A stretch of DNA of 64,000 nt from Candidatus Roizmanbacteria bacterium UBA6242 (lineage in GTDB: Bacteria; Patescibacteriota; Microgenomatia; UBA1406; GWC2-37-13). The notes under the pieces were generated by a model. It searched no databases. It saw only the letters and a program-made list of their open reading frames with translations, and was not told the origin of the DNA. A program made the position numbers and the translations under genes. The stretch is from assembly GCA_002440905.1 (NCBI GenBank), contig DJWA01000002.1:230207-294206 (forward strand), written 5' to 3'. The stretch's first letter is position 1; every line of letters starts with the position of its first letter. Below, in pieces: positions 15,843 through 23,288 of this stretch.

Positions 15843-18053
15843 ATGAACCAAGGCTTGAGATCATTATTTGGGCTTATATTCAAGGGACTATATCACATTG
15901 CCTCTTTTTTTATCAAAATAGGCGAAATAACCCAGAAATTATTCTATTTTCTGGCGTTCATTCCTAAAAAATACTTTTTCTTTTTGAAAAATAAGACCAC
16001 CGGTTTTTTGAGACGATTAAAATCGCTTAAGATGCCGGCCTTATCCGTCAAGTTACCCAAACTCATAATCCCGAAGATCAACCTGAGTTTTATCACCACA
16101 CGGGTTCGCTACTTCTCCTTGGGGGTTATCGGGACACTTATTGTCATTGGGGTTTGGCAGGGTTACATTTTTGTCAAGGAATTACCATCACCCTATAGTA
16201 TCGGTAAGATCAATTATCCAGTCTCGTCGCTCATATACGACCGTAATGGAAAATTATTGTATGAAATATATAAAAGCCAAAATAGGACTCCGGTAACTCT
16301 TTCACAGCTTCCGACATACGTTGTCAATTCAACAATCGCCATAGAAGATAAGGACTTTTATAATCACAACGGCGTAGCTTTATTTTCCGGCGTTTTAAGG
16401 GCTATTAGGGAAACAGTCATTACAAAAAGTCTTCAGGGAGGGTCAACGATAACTCAGCAGCTTGTAAAAAGCGCTCTCCTGACGCCGGAACGCACGATCG
16501 AACGCAAGGCTAAGGAAATTATTTTGGCGTTGTGGACCGAAAGGATTTATAGCAAAGACAAGATTCTTGAGATGTATTTGAATCAGGTCCCGTACGGCGG
16601 GAGCTCTTATGGCATACAGGAAGCGGCTAAAACATATTTCGGACATGACGCTAAGGACCTGACTCTCGAAGAGGCTGCACTTCTGGCCGGGTTGCCGCAG
16701 GCACCCTCAATATATTCTCCGTACAGCAATCCTGAAGCCGCCAAAAGGAGACGAAACGAAGTGCTGGTGGCCATGGAAGATAACGGTTATATTGACGCTC
16801 AAGCTAGAGTAAGAGCGCAAAATTCTCCAATTGAAGTTCTTCCGCCAAAAACATCGATCAAGGCGCCTCATTTTGTTTTTTACGTAAAGAGCCAACTTGA
16901 AGATACCTATGGAATCTCAACAGTTGAGGAAGGCGGATTGCGGGTCACAACGACTCTTGACCTTGATATCCAAACAGAAGTCGAAACGATCCTAAGAGAA
17001 GAACTGGAGAAGGTTCAATATCTAAATGTTACAAATGGAGCGGTGTTGGTCACAAGGCCGCAAACGGGAGAGATTATCGCCATGGTCGGGTCACGTGACT
17101 ATTTTGAGGATAACGTTGGGGCTTTTAATGTAACAACCGCCTTGCGGCAACCGGGAAGCTCGATTAAACCCATTATGTATGCTCTATCTCTTCAAAAAGG
17201 ATTCACAGCCGCATCAATCATCGACGATTCACCCGTTAAGTTTAATATACCCGGATCATCCCCTTATATGCCCGTTAACTACGACGGAATATTTCATGGA
17301 AGGGTTACATTAAGAATGGCTTTGGCTAATTCGTATAATATACCGGCCGTCAAAACCTTAGAAAAAGTAGGCGTTCCTGATTTTATTGACTTTGCCGAAA
17401 AACTCGGGATTTCCACCTGGAACGACCGTTCAAGATATGGGCTTTCTCTAACACTGGGCGGAGGAGAGGTAACCATGCTTGACATGGCCTCTGCATACGG
17501 CGTACTCGCCAATAATGGCTACAAAATAAAACCGAGCTACTTCCTAAAAATAGAAGGGGCTGACGGAGGTGAAGAACGGGAGTTTCACCCCTTTAAGATA
17601 AGGGAAATTGATCCTTCGGTTTCGTATATAATCTCAGATATACTTTCGGATAATTTTGCTAGGATTTCGGCATTTGGTCCCGGTTCTGCGCTCGAAATTC
17701 CAGGCTACAAAGTAGCCGTCAAAACCGGAACTACCGACAGCAAAAAAGACAACTGGACAATCGGTTATAATCCAGATTTTCTGGTAACGGTTTGGGTCGG
17801 AAATAACGATAATTCACCAATGAATCCTTATCTTTCATCTGGTGTTACCGGTGCTGCCCCTATATGGAACCGTGTAATGAGCTACTTGTTGAAAAACTAT
17901 TCAAGCGGAAATAAATGGTATGAGCAACCGGAAAACGTCGTGTCAAAAAATTGTTTTTTTGGAAGAAAAGAATTCTTCGTCCGGGGCACTGAGGACAAAG
18001 TTAATTGCGGAGAGAAGCTCGGTGTAACAGGATCACCAACGCCCTCACTTTAA
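15843..18053 (+). CDS. Bifunctional penicillin-binding protein 1A
   Basis: 736 residues. Peptidoglycan glycosyltransferase and DD-transpeptidase, anchored in the membrane. A positively charged cytoplasmic start and a membrane helix (about 90-112) precede the GT51 domain: IEDKDFYNHNG with the catalytic Glu, GGSTITQQLVK, RKAKEIILALWTERIYSK and EMYLNQVPYG. The transpeptidase domain has the PGSSIKP (SxxK), SYN and KTGTTD motifs. It ends in a Cys-containing tail. Convergent with serS, overlapping by four bases. Confidence 0.93.
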   Translation: MNQGLRSLFGLIFKGLYHIASFFIKIGEITQKLFYFLAFIPKKYFFFLKNKTTGFLRRLKSLKMPALSVKLPKLIIPKINLSFITTRVRYFSLGVIGTLIVIGVWQGYIFVKELPSPYSIGKINYPVSSLIYDRNGKLLYEIYKSQNRTPVTLSQLPTYVVNSTIAIEDKDFYNHNGVALFSGVLRAIRETVITKSLQGGSTITQQLVKSALLTPERTIERKAKEIILALWTERIYSKDKILEMYLNQVPYGGSSYGIQEAAKTYFGHDAKDLTLEEAALLAGLPQAPSIYSPYSNPEAAKRRRNEVLVAMEDNGYIDAQARVRAQNSPIEVLPPKTSIKAPHFVFYVKSQLEDTYGISTVEEGGLRVTTTLDLDIQTEVETILREELEKVQYLNVTNGAVLVTRPQTGEIIAMVGSRDYFEDNVGAFNVTTALRQPGSSIKPIMYALSLQKGFTAASIIDDSPVKFNIPGSSPYMPVNYDGIFHGRVTLRMALANSYNIPAVKTLEKVGVPDFIDFAEKLGISTWNDRSRYGLSLTLGGGEVTMLDMASAYGVLANNGYKIKPSYFLKIEGADGGEEREFHPFKIREIDPSVSYIISDILSDNFARISAFGPGSALEIPGYKVAVKTGTTDSKKDNWTIGYNPDFLVTVWVGNNDNSPMNPYLSSGVTGAAPIWNRVMSYLLKNYSSGNKWYEQPENVVSKNCFFGRKEFFVRGTEDKVNCGEKLGVTGSPTPSL

Positions 18054-19312
18054 ACGGGTTTATTCTTCGGAGTTATTTTGTCAAATCCCAGCATGGGTTG
18101 GAGTACCTTCGGAATAAGGACGCTACCATCTTTTTCTTGATAATTTTCAAGAATCGCGATAATTATACGGGGTGACGGTATTGCGGTATCGTTAAGAGAG
18201 AAGCAGTAGTCGGTCGACTGGTCTTTCTTTCGATACTTAATCTTTAGTCGTCTTGTCTGGAAGTCCCCCATAATGGAATTTGAGGCTATTTCTCCGTATC
18301 CGTTTTTGTAAGGCATCCATATTTCCGTATCATATTTTTTAACTTGAGGTTCACCCATATCACCTGTACACATAAGGAGCTTTCGGTAAGGAATTTCAAA
18401 ATCCCGAATTATTTCTTCGGTATTGTTTTGAAGCTCTTCGTGAAGCACTTTGGCGCCTTCCATATCATTTTTTGCGATTATAACCTGTTCAACTTTCCAA
18501 AACTCATGAAGACGATATAATCCTTTGGTATCTTTTCCATAACTCCCAGCCTCTCTCCTGAAGCATGGAGAAAAAGCAACGAATTTTTTTGGAAGCTGTT
18601 CTTCCTTAAGAATCTCAGATGAGTAATAGGATGTGATCGGGACTTCGGCCGTTCCGGAAAGATAGGCGTCCTCATCGTTGAGTTTATAGACTTCTTGTTC
18701 ACCCCAAGGAAACTGTGCGGCGCCAAAAAGAGTATATCCTTTGACAATTGCCGGGGCAATCATCGGCGTATAACCTTTTTTTGCAATCTTGTTGAAGACG
18801 TAATTAAGAATCGCCATATGTAGTAAAGCGCCTTCATTTTTTAGGAAATATCCTCGGAATCCCGAAACTTTAGCACCTCTTTCCAAGTCGATAATATCAA
18901 GAGATAAGCCCAAATCCATATGCGATCGGGGATTAAAGTCAAACTTTTTTGGTTCTCCCCACTTTTTGACTTCTACGTTTCCGGTCTCATCTCGGCCAAT
19001 TGGAACCTCGTCCAAGGGAATGTTGGGGACATGGCTAATCAGTTTTTCAAGTTCTGTTTCTGTCTTTGCCAAATTATCCTCAAGTTTCTTGAGCTCCTCT
19101 TTGATTTCTTTACCTCTTACGATGATGTCGGGTGTTGGTTTAGTTTTTCCAGCTTTATTCCTCTCTTCGCGAAGGATTTGGATCTTTTGGATGACGGCCC
19201 GTCTTTCGTCGTCGAGGTTAATGATACCATCAACATCCACCTGACGATTTTTATTTTTGGCGGCTTCAATTACCTTATCTTTGTTATTCCTTATATAGTC
19301 TATTGACAGCAT
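18050..19312 (-). CDS. serS: Seryl-tRNA synthetase
   Basis: 420 residues, the usual length. Class II enzyme that charges tRNA-Ser. The N-terminal coiled-coil arm (about 30-100) binds the long variable arm of the tRNA. The catalytic core follows: GYTPMIAPAIV, SGTAEVPITSYYSSEIL (TAE serine pocket), CFRREAGSYGKDTKGLYRLHEFWKVE (motif 2) and motif 3 near NDTAIPSPRIIIAILENYQ. It lies 11 bases after the ITPase gene on the same strand. Confidence 0.95.
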   Translation of the reverse strand: MLSIDYIRNNKDKVIEAAKNKNRQVDVDGIINLDDERRAVIQKIQILREERNKAGKTKPTPDIIVRGKEIKEELKKLEDNLAKTETELEKLISHVPNIPLDEVPIGRDETGNVEVKKWGEPKKFDFNPRSHMDLGLSLDIIDLERGAKVSGFRGYFLKNEGALLHMAILNYVFNKIAKKGYTPMIAPAIVKGYTLFGAAQFPWGEQEVYKLNDEDAYLSGTAEVPITSYYSSEILKEEQLPKKFVAFSPCFRREAGSYGKDTKGLYRLHEFWKVEQVIIAKNDMEGAKVLHEELQNNTEEIIRDFEIPYRKLLMCTGDMGEPQVKKYDTEIWMPYKNGYGEIASNSIMGDFQTRRLKIKYRKKDQSTDYCFSLNDTAIPSPRIIIAILENYQEKDGSVLIPKVLQPMLGFDKITPKNKPV

Positions 19313-19323
19313 AGTTTATTCAC

Positions 19324-19938
19324 TTATATTATCAGATCCGTCATTTTTTTTGTTAGCCTCTTTAAAGCGATTAGCCGGTGGTTAATTAAGTTGTGTTCAT
19401 GGACCGTTAGGTCGTCATAGTATTTATTAAATCGGTCAACAACCAGAAGTGCCCGGTAGGGGAATCCCCTCTCATATTTGTTGAAGGGCTTATTTGCTAG
19501 GTGACCGTCGATCCTTTCGTTTTCAAATATACTATTTTTCGTTACCGGATCGTAAAAACAAAGAAATAATTCAAGATATGCTTGTCTTTTATCGTGTGGG
19601 ACGCCCATTAGTCTTTTTAATGTGTATGAAATGAGCTCCTCGTCGGTTGCTTTACGACCTAACCATCGGGATGATCTGACACCAGGTTCGTTATTTAAGT
19701 AGGGAATAACCAGTCCTCCATCATCTGAAAGCACTGGAAATCCAACCTTTTCTGCATAATACTTGGCTTTAATAAAGGAGTTTTCTTTAAAAGTTGCGCC
19801 GGTTTCTTCTGGTTCCTCCTCCACCCTAACGTCGTTTAATGTAAGTAACTCAATCCCTTTCATTTTGAGTTCCTTTAATCCGAACTTAAGTTCATTAATT
19901 TTTGCCGGGTTATGGGTTGCAATCAATAGCCTACTCAT
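19324..19938 (-). CDS. rdgB: Non-canonical purine NTP pyrophosphatase (RdgB/HAM1)
   Basis: 204 residues. It hydrolyses ITP, dITP and XTP to monophosphates to keep damaged purines out of nucleic acids. Motifs: N-terminal LLIATHNPAKINEL, GATFKENSFIKAKYYAE, PVLSDDGGLVIPYLN with catalytic Asp residues, and PGVRSSRWLG. The C-terminal half departs from the standard family, with DKRQAYLELFLCFYDP and ERGFPYRALLVVDRFNKYY in place of the usual blocks. A TATAAT box sits nine bases before the ATG. Confidence 0.82.
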   Translation of the reverse strand: MSRLLIATHNPAKINELKFGLKELKMKGIELLTLNDVRVEEEPEETGATFKENSFIKAKYYAEKVGFPVLSDDGGLVIPYLNNEPGVRSSRWLGRKATDEELISYTLKRLMGVPHDKRQAYLELFLCFYDPVTKNSIFENERIDGHLANKPFNKYERGFPYRALLVVDRFNKYYDDLTVHEHNLINHRLIALKRLTKKMTDLII

Positions 19939-19973
19939 AATTTATTAATTATAGCCTAATCTAACAATGAAAA

Positions 19974-20002
19974 TTGAAATACAGATTATCTTATAGTATA
20001 AT
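19974..20002 (+). promoter_or_regulatory. Strong promoter of the ureohydrolase-like gene
   Basis: TTGAAA (19974-19979) and TATAAT (19997-20002) are 17 bases apart. The ATG at 20008 is only five bases after the -10, so the mRNA would be leaderless. This is one of the best promoter matches in the window. Confidence 0.65.
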
Positions 20003-20007
20003 TAAAC

Positions 20008-21270
20008 ATGTCGCTTGCTGAAGCTTCAAAATTTGAAAGTATTATTGCTAAACCCACTCCAAAGCTCCTTATTGTACCGGAAACAGATGAATACACAGAC
20101 TATAAGTCATATAGAGGCTTTGTTAAGTCCGGATTCAAGGAGACGACTCGCCGACACCTGGATATAGTAAACGGCGTAGATTTCAGCTGTTTAAATGAAA
20201 AACAAAGAAGAAAAATGTCGGATATTATAACGCTTCTCAATCGGGCTTGGAACTGGTACGAAAATGCTCTTGATAGGGAGTGGAATTCGCAGGATGCAAT
20301 AAACGATTCCAGTGATTTTTTCAACAACTTAGGTGTTTTTCATTTTCCTGAGTCAATAGGTCCAATGATGTATAGCGCGCGCATTGAAAAGCTGGAAGAT
20401 TTTTTTAAACAATATTTGTCTAAGTCGGACGGACCAACAGTAGTCTTGTCTGAAACTCATGCGACAACTACCCCTCTAATGAGAATTCTCAAGCAAGCCA
20501 ATCCTAACTCGAAAATAGGCATGTTTGTTTTCGATACCCACCTAGATACCGATCCAGGGCCAGCCAGCGATGTCCCAAGAAAGTCGAATACCTTAAGGTT
20601 GTTGGTCGAAAAAGACAGAAATGGCAGGGCGCCGGTTGTTGACAAATTAACCGTAATTGGGGTTCCGGATAAAATTGAATTAGACCACCGTGGAAGCTCT
20701 TGGGGAATTGAAAAATTCAATGGCAAGGTGAATGTTGTTGCCGAGGAGGAGCTATTTGGTGAGGATCCGCATACTATGTCTTTTTCGAAAAAAGCCCTTT
20801 CAAGAATCGTATATAAAGAAATTCTAGAGATGAAAAAGGCGGGGATAACCAATGTCATGTTATCGGTAGATCTTGACGTTCTAAAAAGTGGTGTTCTAGG
20901 ACTTACAGGGTTTGAATACTCGGCATTTCATGCTCTACTTTACCTGGCAGGACAAAGAGATATTCAAGTATACAGAGACCTTCCAGGAATGATTTACAGT
21001 CTTTTGACAAATACTGGTTTTGCTGGTGAGATCAATGGTTCAATAATAGACTATCCAATCACTCTTGGAGGTAGGGGTTTGTCCGTATTATATCTTACTC
21101 ACGGATTGGAGGTTATAAGAGAGACCTGTCGAGAGTTAGGAATAGAATTTGGACTTAAGTACGAAGGTGCTCACGTGTTAGGAGATATAGTTGAGTTATC
21201 GGGTCCCGACTATATGGATAAAACTAAAAGAGCAGCTCTCGAAATAGCCCGAGCAATGTTGCCTAAATAA
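20008..21270 (+). CDS. Divergent ureohydrolase (arginase/agmatinase)-like protein
   Basis: 420 residues, about 110 longer than classical family members because of an N-terminal extension of about 140. The motifs of the dinuclear manganese site can be matched in order: His151 in SETHATTTP, Asp176/His178/Asp180 in FDTHLDTDP (compare DAHxD), and Asp288/Asp290 in SVDLDVLKSG (compare SxDxDxxDP). This suggests hydrolysis of a guanidino or related amide compound, but the surrounding residues differ enough that the substrate is open. It has its own leaderless promoter and ends in a terminator. Downstream lie the GNAT and DUF488 genes. Confidence 0.6.
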   Translation: MSLAEASKFESIIAKPTPKLLIVPETDEYTDYKSYRGFVKSGFKETTRRHLDIVNGVDFSCLNEKQRRKMSDIITLLNRAWNWYENALDREWNSQDAINDSSDFFNNLGVFHFPESIGPMMYSARIEKLEDFFKQYLSKSDGPTVVLSETHATTTPLMRILKQANPNSKIGMFVFDTHLDTDPGPASDVPRKSNTLRLLVEKDRNGRAPVVDKLTVIGVPDKIELDHRGSSWGIEKFNGKVNVVAEEELFGEDPHTMSFSKKALSRIVYKEILEMKKAGITNVMLSVDLDVLKSGVLGLTGFEYSAFHALLYLAGQRDIQVYRDLPGMIYSLLTNTGFAGEINGSIIDYPITLGGRGLSVLYLTHGLEVIRETCRELGIEFGLKYEGAHVLGDIVELSGPDYMDKTKRAALEIARAMLPK

Positions 21271-21345
21271 AATGGTCTTGATTTTTTATTTAAAATGCTT
21301 TAAGATTCAATATGGAACACCTTAGAAGTTCTTACAATAAAATTA

Positions 21346-21375
21346 CCGCCCTGAAAAGAGCGGCTTTTTGTTTTT
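21346..21375 (+). terminator. Rho-independent terminator after the ureohydrolase-like gene
   Basis: CCGC (21346-21349) pairs with GCGG (21360-21363), with an inner CT/AG pair closing a GAAA loop. CTTTTTGTTTTT follows. It lies 75 bases after the stop codon at 21270. Confidence 0.6.
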
Positions 21376-21426
21376 ATGAAGAGAAAGCACAGATATAAAT
21401 TAATGCCTCGGGTGTTACACCCGTAG
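21376..21426 (+). CDS. Possible 16-residue basic leader peptide
   Basis: ATG at 21376, stop TAG at 21424. The product MKRKHRYKLMPRVLHP has three Lys, three Arg and two His in 16 residues. It sits between one terminator and a second, attenuator-like hairpin just before the GNAT gene. Classical amino-acid attenuators have short leader peptides enriched in the regulated amino acid. It could be chance: the ORF is short and there is no clear Shine-Dalgarno sequence. Confidence 0.3.
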   Translation: MKRKHRYKLMPRVLHP

Positions 21427-21456
21427 AGCGCGCCCGCCTTTTTGGCGGGTTTTTTT
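21409..21456 (+). promoter_or_regulatory. Attenuator-like hairpin pair before the GNAT gene
   Basis: The first hairpin is CGGGTG (21409-21414) with CACCCG (21418-21423). The second is a terminator: CCCGCC (21433-21438), loop of five T, GGCGGG (21444-21449) and seven T. CGGGTG can instead pair with CGCCCG at 21431-21436, with one G-U pair, which would break the terminator. The T-run ends four bases before the ATG at 21460. The terminator itself is clear; the switching is inference. Confidence 0.5.
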
Positions 21457-21459
21457 GTT

Positions 21460-22905
21460 ATGGAAGCCAAATCAAAAATATTTTCATTACTTACAGAAAA
21501 AGGTAGACTATCTGAGTTTATCGCCTTAACAGCCTCTAATCTGGAAGTAGAGCAATTAAGCAAAATAAAGAAAATAGTTCTAAGAACGGGTACAAGAAAG
21601 GCTGAGTTTTTTCAGCAACGACTTGGAAAATTTAGAAATCATGAAGGCGAACCGATTCCTAATGAAGTCAGAGAGTCTGTTTGGGATGAGGACGCCCATG
21701 GCGCTGCTTACATGATGCCGGGGATGAGAGCAACGCTTAAGTCGGCCGTTGAGATAAAAAACTCACAAGAGGAAGCAGTTGACGGAGAGCTACATTTGTC
21801 TGGAGATGTAGAAACAAGGCACGGAGACGTTCTTTTAACCAAGGCCAAGCCAGGGAGTTCTCCCGAGGATATCGTCTTTAATATTGCAGGAATGTTAACT
21901 AAAGAGGAAAGCGTATTTAACGTCAGATCAAGTATGGCTGGCTTATTGAAGGATGTCAATCGAGGGGCGGTACTGACAGAAAGTCATCGGTTTAAGGTAG
22001 ACAAGTTTACGTTAGATGAAATCAGCGAATATGTCATGAGCCTTACTCCACAACAACTGCAAAGAGCTCCGGCAGGAATTCTCTGGCCTCACCCACTTAT
22101 AATATCCCGTATTAAGGAGATAGACGGTGTTATGAGAGGCGAGGAGGGATTCGAACAGAAAACGATCTCCCTTTTTAACTCTCTCCTCAATATTCCTGAT
22201 AATCTGGACGTCTTATTGAGATATCTTGATAATGTTAATATCATGAAGCCTTTAAATAATGACGGCAATCTTTATAGATATTTAGTCGATTCAGCTGAAA
22301 AGCCACTGATTGATCAAAATGAGGTTATAAAAGGAAATTGGTCCGAAATAATCCCACTTTCAAATGGCGAGGTAATGTCCTTAGAATCCGTATCGGATGA
22401 TGATTTTGAGCCAATCAGTCGACTCGCTGAAAATAATTTTAGAAATGCTCCAAATTATAGCTATCTTCAGGGCGAGGATAATAAAGTGGAGTTGGCTAAG
22501 TTTATCGAGGCTAATTCGCCAACTAATGTAAAGCAGTTGTGTGAAACACCGCAACAGTTATGTAATTTAGTTGCCAAAATTAATGACGAAGTGGTGGGAT
22601 ATAGGGTTGTGAGAAAAAGAGTGGATGAAGAGAAGCAACTGATAATTGCCGATGGAAGAAGAATGCACGTTGCCTTGGGTAAAGATGGAATGGGTTTGGG
22701 TACGATTCTTCTTAAGAGGTCAGAACAGATTGCCAAACAGCAGGGCTGTCAGATAATGGAAATCCATGCAACCGGCACCTCTCATGAATGGTTTATGAGA
22801 CAAGGATATACGTTAAAATCTCAAGTTGCCAACGGGCGTGGAGTATTTAAAGACAAACCTTCGGTCTTTTTTCTGATGACAAAAGATATGGAAAAAGTTG
22901 TTTAA
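21460..22905 (+). CDS. GNAT acetyltransferase with long N-terminal region of unknown fold
   Basis: 481 residues from the ATG at 21460; an in-frame TTG at 21442 lies inside the terminator. The last 170 residues form a GNAT domain: VVGYRVVRKR, then the acetyl-CoA loop KDGMGLGTILLKRSEQIAKQQG, then a WFMRQGY segment. The first 310 residues match nothing I recognise. GNAT proteins move an acetyl group from acetyl-CoA to an amine. A second GNAT-like gene, also directly behind a terminator, lies at 26704 on the other strand. The substrate is unknown. Confidence 0.65.
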   Translation: MEAKSKIFSLLTEKGRLSEFIALTASNLEVEQLSKIKKIVLRTGTRKAEFFQQRLGKFRNHEGEPIPNEVRESVWDEDAHGAAYMMPGMRATLKSAVEIKNSQEEAVDGELHLSGDVETRHGDVLLTKAKPGSSPEDIVFNIAGMLTKEESVFNVRSSMAGLLKDVNRGAVLTESHRFKVDKFTLDEISEYVMSLTPQQLQRAPAGILWPHPLIISRIKEIDGVMRGEEGFEQKTISLFNSLLNIPDNLDVLLRYLDNVNIMKPLNNDGNLYRYLVDSAEKPLIDQNEVIKGNWSEIIPLSNGEVMSLESVSDDDFEPISRLAENNFRNAPNYSYLQGEDNKVELAKFIEANSPTNVKQLCETPQQLCNLVAKINDEVVGYRVVRKRVDEEKQLIIADGRRMHVALGKDGMGLGTILLKRSEQIAKQQGCQIMEIHATGTSHEWFMRQGYTLKSQVANGRGVFKDKPSVFFLMTKDMEKVV

Positions 22906-22922
22906 AAATTTTATAATTTAAT

Positions 22923-23285
22923 ATGGCTTTATACACAAAGTCTATTCAGGCCAGACCGTCAAAAAATGACGGTATTAGGATTTGTATCATGAGGCGTCCG
23001 GATTCGTGGGCGGTTTATGATATTTGGATGCCGGTTCTCTCTCCATCACACAAGCTTCTAGATGACGCTCATTCTAAAGTGGTCGATTGGAATGGCTATG
23101 TGAAAAGATTTTCCAAAGAGGTAATTAGAGGAAAAAGAGAGCACATTAAGTTATTAATAGACATGGCTAAAAAAAGGAAAATAACTATACTTTGTTGGGA
23201 AAAGGAACCGGAGCACTGTCATCGAAGATTAGTCGCTGAAGAATGCAAAAAAATAGATCCTAGTTTAAAAGTAGTATTAAAATAA
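22923..23285 (+). CDS. DUF488 family protein
   Basis: 120 residues. Features of the family: an N-terminal LYTKSIQARPS segment, IMRRPDSW, and the C-terminal ITILCWEKEPEHCHRRLVAEE with its conserved Cys and CHR. The molecular function of DUF488 is not established. A TATAAT at 22912-22917 lies five bases before the ATG, so the gene may also have its own leaderless transcript. It is convergent with lysS, three bases apart. Confidence 0.8.
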   Translation: MALYTKSIQARPSKNDGIRICIMRRPDSWAVYDIWMPVLSPSHKLLDDAHSKVVDWNGYVKRFSKEVIRGKREHIKLLIDMAKKRKITILCWEKEPEHCHRRLVAEECKKIDPSLKVVLK

Positions 23286-23288
23286 ATA

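Noticed and set aside
21433..21456. Plain terminator of the ureohydrolase gene
   Set aside because: That gene already has a terminator at 21346-21375. A second one touching the next ATG is better kept as a possible attenuator, though it remains a possible back-up terminator.
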